From Thermoflexales bacterium (lineage in GTDB: Bacteria > Chloroflexota > Anaerolineae > S140-20), in NCBI GenBank assembly GCA_015484715.1, contig WFUY01000102.1:1-5531 (forward strand): a stretch of DNA of 5,531 nt. Reading direction: 5' to 3'. Position 1 is the first letter of the stretch; each line of letters starts with the position of its first letter. Under the pieces are notes generated by a model. The model was not told the origin of the DNA and did not search any database. It saw only the letters and a list, made by a program, of their open reading frames with translations. The translations under genes and the position numbers were made by a program. Of the stretch, positions 1-5,531 are shown in pieces.

Positions 1-266
1 CTTTCCCCCTACGTGCGGCCCCTGGGCGTCCACCCCGACCTGGTCACCCTGGCCGTCCTGAGCTGGAGTCTGTTGCGAGGGACACGGGAGGGAGCAGTCT
101 GGGCGGTCATCGGCGGGATGGGGCCGGCCGAGAGGAGGTCCAGCCCCATCCCGCCGATGACCGCCCAGACTGCTCCCTCCCGTGTCCCTCGCAACAGACT
201 CCAGCTCAGGACGGCCAGGGTGACCAGGTCGGGGTGGACGCCCAGGGGCCGCACGTAGGGGGAAAG
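1..266. repeat. Perfect inverted repeat, 124-bp arms, 18-bp spacer
   Basis: Bases 1-124 are the exact reverse complement of bases 143-266, checked base by base: position i pairs with 267-i. The first mismatch toward the centre is at 125/142. The spacer 125-142 is a unique part of mreD encoding LDLLSAG on the minus strand. The left arm reads as mreD codons on the plus strand, while the right arm is the genuine mreD on the minus strand contiguous with mreC, so the left arm is the displaced copy. The arm reaches the window edge, so its real length may be greater. An exact repeat inside a coding sequence, ending the gene at a window edge, points to a fold-back chimera or assembly artefact. Confidence 0.97.
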
Positions 267-326
267 GGTCGTCTCCAGCATGGCCAAGAAGAGCAGGAAG
301 GGAACGGTGAAGTAGAAGCTGATCAC
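9..326 (-). CDS. mreD: Rod shape-determining protein MreD, 3' end lost in a fold-back junction
   Basis: MreD is a small polytopic inner-membrane protein of the elongasome that works with MreB and MreC in side-wall growth. The start is GTG at 326-324, overlapping the mreC stop in GTGA, the usual coupling of these two genes. Residues 3-20 form a hydrophobic helix ending in LETTL. The stretch PYVRPLGVHPDLVTLAV (23-39) is the typical first loop and second helix, and GGMGLDLLSAGP (58-69) matches the conserved G-G-x-x-x-D-L-L-S-G/A motif of the family. After about residue 68 the frame enters the inverted copy of its own upstream DNA and continues as a meaningless proline- and arginine-rich tail to a TAG at 11-9. 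MreD is normally about 160-180 residues, so only the first 40% or so is genuine. Identity is secure; the 3' half and the stop codon should not be trusted. Confidence 0.8.
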   Translation of the reverse strand: MISFYFTVPFLLFLAMLETTLSPYVRPLGVHPDLVTLAVLSWSLLRGTREGAVWAVIGGMGLDLLSAGPIPPMTAQTAPSRVPRNRLQLRTARVTRSGWTPRGRT

Positions 327-1216
327 GGTCCTGTTCCCTCCTCGGCGGGCGGTTCTTCCGGCGACACCGGCGTGAAGTCGGTGATCACCAGCACCATCTC
401 CACCCGGTTGAAGTCCACCGCCGGACGCAGGCGGGCGCTCTGGGCCAGCTCGATCTCCTGTCTCTCGACGGCGATTACCTGACCGATGATCAGGCCACGG
501 GGTAGGTTGCCCCCCAGACCCGACGTCAGCACCAGATCGCCGATCTGGACCGTCTCCTCCTGGGGGATCCAGACCATCCAGAGGCTGCCATCGGGGCGAC
601 CTTCCACCGGGCCGGTGACCCGGGAGCGCTGGATGAGGCCGCTGACCCGGCTGCTCGGATCGGTCAAGAGCTGCACCTTGGCCCAGCGCAGCCCCACCTG
701 GGCTACTCGCCCGACGAGGGTCCCGCCCTCGGTGACGACGGGCATCCCTACCGCTACCCCATCGGTCTCCCCTCGGTCAATGATCAGGTAGCGCAGGTAG
801 GGGTTGGGATCGCTGCCGATGACATCCGCTACCTCGACACCGGCCTCGGCCCGGTCAATCACCTCGCTCCCCAGCACCCGGTAGGTGGGGTGGGCCTGGG
901 CGAAGCCGAGGAGTTCCAGCAGCCGTCGGTTCTCCTCGCTCAGCCCTTGGAGCCGCAGGTTCTCGGCCACCAGGTTGTTGTTCTCGGCCTGCAGCCGGGC
1001 GATCTCCTCCTGGAGAGCTTGGATGTCCCGCGAGGTCTCGAAGAGGCTGCTGAGCCCCCCCACGGCGTCGGCCAAGGTTCGCTGGAGCGGGCTGATGACC
1101 AGCAGGGCCAGGTTCTCCAGGGGTTGTAGCTGGCCCGCCTCGTGGAGCGCCAGGCTGAGGACGGTCAGCAGGGTCAGGAGCAGCAGGGTCCAGGTGCGGC
1201 TACCGGAACGGTTCAT
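323..1216 (-). CDS. mreC: Rod shape-determining protein MreC
   Basis: MreC is a bitopic membrane protein that links cytoplasmic MreB to the extracytoplasmic peptidoglycan synthases (PBP2/RodA). The 297-residue product has the family layout: a short basic N-terminus, one transmembrane helix at about 9-25, a membrane-near linker, a leucine-, glutamate- and asparagine-rich coiled coil at about 62-104 (IQALQEEIARLQAENN onward), then the two-part beta-barrel domain at about 112-280. Typical signatures are VIGSDPNPYLRY (132-143), IIDRGETDGVAVGMPVV (145-161), GTLVGRV (165-171), LLTDPSSRV (183-191) and GDLVLTSGLGGNLPRGLIIGQV (226-247). The tail (281-297) is acidic and proline-rich. The ATG at 1216-1214 is preceded by only a weak AGG-type ribosome site. 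The gene lies 137 bp after mreB and overlaps mreD by 4 bases. Length is normal and no damage is seen. Confidence 0.96.
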   Translation of the reverse strand: MNRSGSRTWTLLLLTLLTVLSLALHEAGQLQPLENLALLVISPLQRTLADAVGGLSSLFETSRDIQALQEEIARLQAENNNLVAENLRLQGLSEENRRLLELLGFAQAHPTYRVLGSEVIDRAEAGVEVADVIGSDPNPYLRYLIIDRGETDGVAVGMPVVTEGGTLVGRVAQVGLRWAKVQLLTDPSSRVSGLIQRSRVTGPVEGRPDGSLWMVWIPQEETVQIGDLVLTSGLGGNLPRGLIIGQVIAVERQEIELAQSARLRPAVDFNRVEMVLVITDFTPVSPEEPPAEEGTGP

Positions 1217-1237
1217 CGGACCTGTCTGACGAAACGA

Positions 1238-1260
1238 GAGCCCGATCCAGGACCGGGCTC
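1238..1260 (-). terminator. Strong RNA hairpin between mreB and mreC (possible attenuator)
   Basis: As minus-strand RNA this folds into a 10-bp stem with one G-U pair and a 3-base CUG loop: GAGCCCGGUC, CUG, GAUCGGGCUC. It is followed by UCGUUUCG, a poor U tract. It sits 21 bases before the mreC ATG. On the plus strand the G-U becomes an A-C mismatch, so the structure is better on the strand being transcribed. It may be a partial terminator, an RNA-processing or stability element that keeps MreB above MreC and MreD, or a structure affecting mreC translation. The weak U tract argues against full termination. Confidence 0.5.
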
Positions 1261-1353
1261 AGGCAGCAGGAGGGGCTGGACGGGATCGGTTTCTCGAATC
1301 TCAGGACGGGAGAGTCGGGCCGGACGGCGCCGCGCTCTCAGGGCCGACCGATG

Positions 1354-2466
1354 TCACAGGCCGGTGGGATAGCCGGAGTAACGGGCGTAGGGAGAGGGGG
1401 CCATCGCGCCGCTGTGGCTGCGCCGGTCGGTCCCCACCAGAACCTGGCGCAGGGAGTCCAGGTCCTCCAGGACCTTGTTGGCCCCTCGGGCGACGCAGGT
1501 CATCGGGTCTTCCGCCAGCCAGGCGCGTATCTTCGTCTCCTCGGAGATGCGCTGGACCAGGCCGTGGAGCTGGGAGCCACCGCCCGCCATAGCGATGCCC
1601 GTTTCCATCAGGTCGGCGATCAGCTCCGGCGGTGTCTCGTCAAGCGTGCTGCGCACCGTCTCGACGATGGTGTTCACCGAGTTGGAGAGGGCCTCGCGGA
1701 TCTCGATGCTGCTGACCTCGACCGCATCGGGCAGGCCGGTGACCAGGTTCCGGCCCCGCAGCACCATCGTCTTCTCTTCGGGGAGGGGGTGAGCCGAGCC
1801 GATGGCGATCTTGACCCGCTCGGCCATACGCTCGCCGATGAGCAGGTTGTACTTCTGGCGGGCGTACTGCATGATCTCCTCGTCCATCTCATCGCCAGCC
1901 ACCCGAATGGAGCGGCTGACGACGATTCCCCCCAAGGCGAAGACGGCCACTTCCGTTGTCCCCCCACCGATGTCAATGACCATGCTGCCCCGGGCCTCGG
2001 TGATGGGGAGGCCGGCACCAATGGCCGCCGCCATCGGCTCTTCGATCAGGTAAGCTTCGCGGGCTCCGGCGGAGAGGGCGGCGTCGTAGACGGCCATCTT
2101 CTCCACCTCGGTGACACCACTGGGGATGCCCACGACGACCCGAGGGCGGGGGATGGGGATCAGCAGGTGCTCGTGGGCTTTGGTGATGAAGTAGCGGAGC
2201 ATCGCTTCGGTGATCTCGAACTCGGAGATCACCCCATCGCGCAAGGGGCGGATGGCGACGATGTGGGCCGGCGTCCGTCCTACCATCTCCTTGGCCTCTG
2301 CTCCGATGGCCAAGGGCTGGCGGGTCTTCTTGTTGATGGCGACCCAGGAGGGTTCGTTGATGACGATCCCTTTTCCCCGGACGCTGACCAAGGTGTTCGC
2401 CGTGCCCAGATCAATGCCGATGTCCAGGGAGAACAACCCCAGGAGGGCGTTGATAGGGTTCCACAC
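1354..2466 (-). CDS. mreB: Rod shape-determining protein MreB, actin-like ATPase
   Basis: MreB is the bacterial actin homologue: it forms membrane-bound ATP-dependent filaments that orient the cell-wall elongation machinery. Visible elements in order are an amphipathic N-terminal segment (NPINALLGLFS, 3-13) for membrane attachment, phosphate-1 motif DIGIDLGTANT (15-25), RPLRDGVI (73-80), IEEPMAAAIGAG (141-152) holding the catalytic glutamate region, phosphate-2 motif VIDIGGGTTEVAV (163-175), GDEMDEEI (191-198) and the adenosine motif GIAMAGGGSQLHG (290-302). The start is GTG at 2466-2464, chosen because an excellent AAGGAG lies 6 bases upstream and the N-terminus then aligns with the family. 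At 370 residues it is longer than the usual 335-350. The extra part is a C-terminal tail from about 346 rich in Ser, Tyr, Pro and Gly (ending ARYSGYPTGL), probably disordered. All nucleotide-binding motifs are intact. Confidence 0.98.
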   Translation of the reverse strand: MWNPINALLGLFSLDIGIDLGTANTLVSVRGKGIVINEPSWVAINKKTRQPLAIGAEAKEMVGRTPAHIVAIRPLRDGVISEFEITEAMLRYFITKAHEHLLIPIPRPRVVVGIPSGVTEVEKMAVYDAALSAGAREAYLIEEPMAAAIGAGLPITEARGSMVIDIGGGTTEVAVFALGGIVVSRSIRVAGDEMDEEIMQYARQKYNLLIGERMAERVKIAIGSAHPLPEEKTMVLRGRNLVTGLPDAVEVSSIEIREALSNSVNTIVETVRSTLDETPPELIADLMETGIAMAGGGSQLHGLVQRISEETKIRAWLAEDPMTCVARGANKVLEDLDSLRQVLVGTDRRSHSGAMAPSPYARYSGYPTGL

Positions 2467-2472
2467 AGATCG

Positions 2473-2478
2473 CTCCTT
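2473..2478 (-). promoter_or_regulatory. Ribosome binding site of mreB
   Basis: AAGGAG on the minus strand, 6 bases before the GTG at 2466. This near-ideal Shine-Dalgarno sequence decides in favour of the GTG as the mreB start. Confidence 0.85.
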
Positions 2479-2489
2479 CGCTGCGCAGA

Positions 2490-2504
2490 CCTGACGGCGT
2501 CAGG
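2490..2504 (-). promoter_or_regulatory. 15-bp palindrome in the mreB leader
   Basis: The plus strand reads CCTGACGGCGTCAGG, with perfect 7-base arms around one central base. It lies between the predicted mreB transcription start (near 2523) and the ribosome site (2478). As RNA it can form a 6-bp stem with a 3-base loop, extended by one G-U pair. It could be an operator for a dimeric repressor or a small leader hairpin. Function is inferred only from position and symmetry. Confidence 0.4.
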
Positions 2505-2529
2505 CGCGTGGGCTTTTGACCAGCCGATG

Positions 2530-2558
2530 ATTATACCACAAATCCAGGGGAGAGCCAA
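2530..2558 (-). promoter_or_regulatory. Sigma-70 type promoter of mreB
   Basis: On the minus strand: -35 TTGGCT (2558-2553), 17-base spacer, -10 TATAAT (2535-2530), with TGG directly before the -10 giving an extended -10 (TGGTATAAT). The -10 is a perfect consensus and the spacing is optimal. Transcription would start near 2523, giving a leader of about 57 bases before the mreB GTG. This makes mreBCD transcribable independently of the upstream glycosyltransferase. Confidence 0.8.
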
Positions 2559-2629
2559 AAAGGCAATGCGATGAGGGCTGAGGCACCGAGGGGTGTAGGG
2601 CAGTTTTTCTCGGCCGCCGTCGGCCTCCC

Positions 2630-3802
2630 TCAACGGCTTGGACTTGGGCGATCGTTGGAGAGCAGACGGCGGTAGAGGGCCACCAGTTGCTCAGCAGCCT
2701 TCGACCAGGTGAAGCGGCGGGCTTGGTCCAGCCCCCGTCGGACCAGGGCCTCGCGCAACGGTCGGTCGGACAGCAGGCGGGCCATCGCCCGAGCCATCCC
2801 TTCCACGTCCGTCGGCTCCACCAACAGGCCGGCCTCCCCCACGACCTCGGGGAGCGAAGAGGCGTTGGAGGCCACGACAGGAACCCCACAGGCCATCGCC
2901 TCCAGGAGGGGGAGGCCGAACCCTTCGTACAGGGAGGGGAAGGCGAAGAGGGACGCCGACCGGTAGAGGGCCGGCAGGTCCTCGTCGGCGATGAAGCCGG
3001 GGAAGTGCACCCGGTCCGCCACCCCCAGCCGCTCTCCCTCGGCGAAGATGGCGTCGAAGAGCCACCCCCGCCCTCCGGCGATCACCAGATGGGGAGGCGT
3101 GCCTTCCCAGGTCACCCCCATCGCCGTGAGTCGGTGGAAGGCCCGGATGAGGCGCACGTAGTTCTTGCGCGGCTGGAGTGTGCCCACGCTGAGGATGAAG
3201 GGGGCGTCGGGCAGCCCGTAGCGGGTCCGGAGACGACCCCGCTCCCCCGGCTCCTGCCGGGGGATGAACCGGGCATCTACACCGCTGTAGAGCACCGTGA
3301 CCTTCTCCGCCGGTGCGCCGTAGAGGGCGATCAGGTCCTCGCGGGTCGCCTGGGAGTCGGCCAGGACGTGGTCGGCCCGGGCCACGGAGCGGGGCACAAC
3401 CCGGTTCAGGTAGCGCCGCAGCGCCGGCGTAGCCGTCTCCGGCGCGCGCACGAAGGAGAGATCGTGGACGGTGAGGAGGGTGCGCGTGCCGGGCCGGGTG
3501 GGAGGCAGGACGAAGTCGGTGGCGTGGAAGAGGTCCAGCGGGCCGGTGAAGCGCTCGACGGGCAGGGGGAGGCGCAGCCGGTGCCAGAGGCGGGCTAGCC
3601 AGCGGTCGGAGAGGGGCGAAAAGCGCAGGGAAAAGTTGGGGGGGAGGGCAGGCCGTGCGAACCGGTCCGAGGGACCGGCGATGAAGAGGAGGTAGGACGT
3701 CTCCTGGTCGAGGGCGGCTAGGGCACGGACCAGCTCCCGGACGTAGCGTCCGATCCCGCCGCCCTGGTGGACCGCCGGAGTGTAGTCAATGCCGATCCGC
3801 AT
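2630..3802 (-). CDS. GT4 family glycosyltransferase, group 1
   Basis: This is a probable retaining, nucleotide-sugar-dependent glycosyltransferase of the GT-B fold, acting on the cytoplasmic side in glycan, exopolysaccharide or glycolipid assembly. It has 390 residues, the usual length. The N-terminal acceptor domain opens MRIGIDYTPAVHQGGGIGRY (1-20), with the glycine-rich loop typical of this subfamily, and contains TVHDLSFVR (111-119). The C-terminal donor domain shows GTLQPRKNY (207-215), VIAGGRGW (240-247), HFPGFI (266-271), FAFPSLYEGFGLPLLEAMA (287-305), with the E-x7-E pair Glu293 and Glu301 for the donor sugar, and GVPVVASN (306-313). I chose ATG at 3802-3800 because relatives begin MRIGID; a GTG immediately before it (3805) is equally possible and adds one residue. 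It lies 36 bp after gtrA, very likely co-transcribed. The exact sugar and acceptor cannot be told from sequence. Confidence 0.92.
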   Translation of the reverse strand: MRIGIDYTPAVHQGGGIGRYVRELVRALAALDQETSYLLFIAGPSDRFARPALPPNFSLRFSPLSDRWLARLWHRLRLPLPVERFTGPLDLFHATDFVLPPTRPGTRTLLTVHDLSFVRAPETATPALRRYLNRVVPRSVARADHVLADSQATREDLIALYGAPAEKVTVLYSGVDARFIPRQEPGERGRLRTRYGLPDAPFILSVGTLQPRKNYVRLIRAFHRLTAMGVTWEGTPPHLVIAGGRGWLFDAIFAEGERLGVADRVHFPGFIADEDLPALYRSASLFAFPSLYEGFGLPLLEAMACGVPVVASNASSLPEVVGEAGLLVEPTDVEGMARAMARLLSDRPLREALVRRGLDQARRFTWSKAAEQLVALYRRLLSNDRPSPSR

Positions 3803-3838
3803 CACGCCCCTGCATCCCCTTCCGGGGTGCTCATGGCC

Positions 3839-4333
3839 CTACTCGACGTCGTTGTAGGTCCAGTAGCGGTTGACGAAGAAGTTCCAGAACATCACGATGC
3901 CCACCGCCAGGGCCAGGGCCAGGTTGTTGCCCAACCGCTGGGCGGTAACCGGCCCCCACGCCGTCAGGTGGGCGACCAGCCGCCCCAGGGGCCTCCGGGT
4001 GAGCCAGAGGATGGGGATGCGAATGACGATGCCGGCCGCGTTGACGACGAAGAACTGGAGGAACTGCCCTGCCACCGGTTTGGAGCGGGAATCCGGGTAG
4101 GTCCAGTAGCGGTTCCAGAGGAAGTTGCTACAGATGGCCAAGACGAAGGAGATGGCACCGGCCAGCTCAGGCAGCAGGCCAAAGACGTTGACCATCAGGT
4201 TAAAGGACCCAAAGTCTACGACGGCCCCGATGGCTCCGACAATGCTGAACTTGACGAACCGTTCCAGTTCCTTCTGATTGGCCCGGGCCAGGGCCAGGAG
4301 TCGCCCGGTGAGAGGCGAGCTTTGGTTGAGCAT
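3839..4333 (-). CDS. GtrA family membrane protein
   Basis: GtrA family proteins are small four-helix membrane proteins, generally linked to translocating or delivering lipid-linked sugars for surface glycan assembly. The 164-residue product has a basic, hydrophilic N-terminus (1-26) and four hydrophobic segments at about 27-48, 55-75, 92-112 and 134-155. The family motif is present twice: NFLWNRYWTY (70-79) and NFFVNRYWTY (151-160), once after each helix pair, consistent with a two-fold repeated architecture. FVKFSIVGAIGAVVDFGSFN (26-45) is also classic. The ATG at 4333-4331 has GAGGA at 4345-4341, 7 bases upstream. The gene is first in a unit with the glycosyltransferase, so the two may serve one glycan pathway; this link is inferred. 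Length and motifs are intact. Confidence 0.93.
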   Translation of the reverse strand: MLNQSSPLTGRLLALARANQKELERFVKFSIVGAIGAVVDFGSFNLMVNVFGLLPELAGAISFVLAICSNFLWNRYWTYPDSRSKPVAGQFLQFFVVNAAGIVIRIPILWLTRRPLGRLVAHLTAWGPVTAQRLGNNLALALAVGIVMFWNFFVNRYWTYNDVE

Positions 4334-4340
4334 TACGTCA

Positions 4341-4345
4341 TCCTC
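4341..4345 (-). promoter_or_regulatory. Ribosome binding site of the gtrA family gene
   Basis: GAGGA on the minus strand, 7 bases before the ATG at 4333. It supports that start. Confidence 0.65.
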
Positions 4346-4387
4346 GATGGTTGGCTACCCAAGGCGATCATCGGACAAGGCGGAGGG

Positions 4388-4416
4388 ATTATACCATCCT
4401 CCTGACAGACCAGCAA
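4388..4416 (-). promoter_or_regulatory. Extended -10 promoter of the gtrA-glycosyltransferase unit
   Basis: On the minus strand: TGGTATAAT with the -10 TATAAT at 4393-4388, a 17-base spacer and a weak -35 TTGCTG (4416-4411). The perfect extended -10 compensates for the poor -35. The start would fall near 4381, giving a leader of about 48 bases before the ATG at 4333. Confidence 0.7.
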
Positions 4417-4424
4417 GATCGCTG

Positions 4425-4453
4425 TGGTCCCTATCGTCGGTTCGGTGTACAAT
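4425..4453 (+). promoter_or_regulatory. Candidate promoter of the M20 peptidase gene
   Basis: The plus strand carries TACAAT (4448-4453) as a -10, 17 bases after a weak -35 TGGTCC (4425-4430). Its -35 lies 8 bases beyond that of the divergent gtrA promoter, so the two would be transcribed back to back. A start near 4460 leaves a leader of about 36 bases before the ATG at 4496. Confidence 0.5.
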
Positions 4454-4481
4454 ACGCCCACTCTCATCCCTACGGATCATC

Positions 4482-4487
4482 GGAGGA
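4482..4487 (+). promoter_or_regulatory. Ribosome binding site of the M20 peptidase gene
   Basis: GGAGGA lies 8 bases before the ATG at 4496 and fixes that start. Confidence 0.8.
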
Positions 4488-4495
4488 AACGGTTT

Positions 4496-5531
4496 ATGGC
4501 TCAAGGACAGACCCCAGACCTATTGGCCTACTTCACCGAACGGACGGAGGCGATGGTGACCTTCCTGCGCCGGCTCGTAGAGATGGAATCCCCTAGCCAC
4601 GACAAGGCGGCAGTAGATGCGCTGGGCCAGGTGATCGCCCAGGAGGCTCGGTCGCGAGGCGCGACAGTACAGGTGGTGCGCCAGGAGCGGTGGGGGGATC
4701 ACCTGATCGCCCGGTGGCCTGGCCAAGATCCCCGCGTCCAGTTCCTGATCCTCTGCCACATGGACACCGTCTGGCCGGTGGGGCGGCTGGCCGAGCAGCC
4801 GGTGACGGTACGGGATGGCCGGCTCTATGGCCCCGGCACCCACGATATGAAGGGGGGGATCGTGATCACCCTGGCGGCGCTCCAGGGGTTGCGGGAGCTG
4901 GGCCTGGAGCCCCTGCATCCGGTCACCGTCCTCTTCACCAGTGACGAGGAGGTGGGCAGCCAGACCTCCCAGCCCCTCATCGAGGCGGAGGCTCGCCGGA
5001 GCTGTCTTGTCTGTGTGATGGAGCCGGCCACTCCTGAAGGGGGGATCAAGACCGCCCGCAAAGGGACGGGCATCTTCACCGTGGTCGCCCGGGGGGTGGC
5101 AGCCCACGCAGGAGCAGCCCACGATCAAGGGGTCAACGCCATCGAGGAGTTGGCGCACCAGATCCTCACCCTCCAAGGGATGACCGACTACGCACGGGGC
5201 ACCACCGTCAACGTGGGGGTGGTCCGGGGCGGCGAGCGGCGCAACATCGTGCCCGACTGGGCGGAGGTGCTGGTGGACCTGCGGGTCTCCAGCCGGGCCG
5301 AGGGGGAGCGGATGGTGCAGGCGATCCAGGAACTCACCCCCCGGCTGCCGGGAGCGCGGTTGGAGGTGCGGGGCGAACTGCGTCGCCCTCCGATGGAGCG
5401 GGATGCCCAGATGGTGGCCACCTTCCGACGGGCCCAGGCCATCGCCTCCCGGATGGGGATCATCCTGCGGGAGGGGAGCAGCGGCGGCGCGTCGGACGGG
5501 AACTTTACGGCGGCGATGGGCGTGCCGACGC
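4496..5531 (+). CDS. M20 family metallopeptidase, glutamate carboxypeptidase-like (3' end outside window)
   Basis: This is a probable cytoplasmic di-zinc aminoacyl or glutamate carboxypeptidase of the M20A (carboxypeptidase G2-like) group; no signal peptide is seen. The 345 visible codons are open and run off the edge. Residues in order: CHMDTVWPVG (87-96) with ligand His88 and Asp90 beside it; YGPGTHDMKGG (111-121) with bridging Asp117; LFTSDEEVGS (146-155) with catalytic base Glu151 and ligand Glu152; VMEPA (174-178) with ligand Glu176. The dimerisation domain is at about 186-295, with ARKGTGIFTV, AAHAGAAHDQGVNAIEELA (202-220, His204) and NVGVVRGGERRNIVPDWAEV (239-258). It then returns to the catalytic domain with SSGGASDGNF (328-337). 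Relatives have about 370-415 residues, so some 30-70, including the last zinc-ligand histidine, are missing beyond the window. The ATG is set by GGAGGA 8 bases upstream. The natural substrate (folate-type glutamates, dipeptides or other N-acyl amino acids) cannot be deduced. Confidence 0.93.
   Translation, partial: MAQGQTPDLLAYFTERTEAMVTFLRRLVEMESPSHDKAAVDALGQVIAQEARSRGATVQVVRQERWGDHLIARWPGQDPRVQFLILCHMDTVWPVGRLAEQPVTVRDGRLYGPGTHDMKGGIVITLAALQGLRELGLEPLHPVTVLFTSDEEVGSQTSQPLIEAEARRSCLVCVMEPATPEGGIKTARKGTGIFTVVARGVAAHAGAAHDQGVNAIEELAHQILTLQGMTDYARGTTVNVGVVRGGERRNIVPDWAEVLVDLRVSSRAEGERMVQAIQELTPRLPGARLEVRGELRRPPMERDAQMVATFRRAQAIASRMGIILREGSSGGASDGNFTAAMGVPT

Noticed and set aside
13..258. Plus-strand open frame beginning like MreD
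   Set aside because: It exists only because the left arm of the inverted repeat is a copy of mreD; after the centre it reads mreD antisense.
1217..1353. A separate promoter for mreCD in the mreB-mreC gap
   Set aside because: No acceptable -10 and -35 pair was found on the minus strand; only the hairpin stands out.
1351..2574. 407-codon open frame on the plus strand opposite mreB
   Set aside because: It lies over the clear mreB gene, has no family resemblance and is rich in Gly, Asp, His and Gln as expected from the antisense of GC-rich codons.
2607..2626. GC-rich hairpin next to a run of five T on the plus strand after the glycosyltransferase stop
   Set aside because: For the minus-strand transcript the hairpin is followed by A residues, not U, and on the plus strand the T run comes before the stem, so it is not an intrinsic terminator in either direction.
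2687..3598. 303-codon open frame on the plus strand opposite the glycosyltransferase
   Set aside because: Antisense shadow of a well-supported GT4 gene; composition is typical of a high-GC shadow frame.
3767..4405. 212-codon open frame on the plus strand opposite gtrA
   Set aside because: It covers gtrA, whose motifs are unambiguous, and its product is a low-complexity Gly, Asp, Glu and Pro sequence.
4520..5176. 218-codon open frame on the minus strand opposite the peptidase
   Set aside because: The plus strand encodes all expected M20 motifs in one uninterrupted frame; the minus frame has none.

Overview
This is a GC-rich (about two-thirds by eye) bacterial chromosomal segment. It carries a cell-shape and envelope block on the minus strand and one divergent peptidase gene on the plus strand. 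The proteins look like those of a rod-shaped or filamentous bacterium of Chloroflexota type. That placement is tentative and rests on my recognition of MreB and MreC sequence style, gene order and base composition, not on a search. Nothing mobile, no RNA gene and no CRISPR array was seen.

Layout, right to left along the minus strand: gtrA (4333-3839, four-helix membrane protein), a GT4 family glycosyltransferase (3802-2630), mreB (2466-1354), mreC (1216-323) and the 5' part of mreD (from 326). gtrA and the glycosyltransferase form one short unit behind an extended -10 promoter. mreB has its own very good promoter in the 163-bp gap that precedes it. mreB is followed by a 137-bp gap with a strong RNA hairpin, then by mreC, whose stop overlaps the mreD start by 4 bases. 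On the plus strand, an M20 family carboxypeptidase-like gene starts at 4496 and runs off the right edge. It shares a 162-bp divergent promoter region with gtrA.

How the genes fit together: MreB filaments, MreC and MreD are the core of the elongasome that guides side-wall peptidoglycan synthesis. GtrA proteins usually move or help move lipid-linked sugars across the membrane, and GT4 enzymes build glycans, so the upstream pair probably also serves the envelope. The peptidase is probably unrelated housekeeping or catabolism.

The most unusual object is at the left edge. Bases 1-124 are an exact reverse complement of bases 143-266, and this destroys mreD after about 68 codons. It looks like a fold-back (chimeric) sequence or assembly artefact at a contig end rather than biology. 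I found no evidence for a new biological system. The other points of interest are regulatory: the promoters, a leader palindrome ahead of mreB, and the mreB-mreC hairpin.
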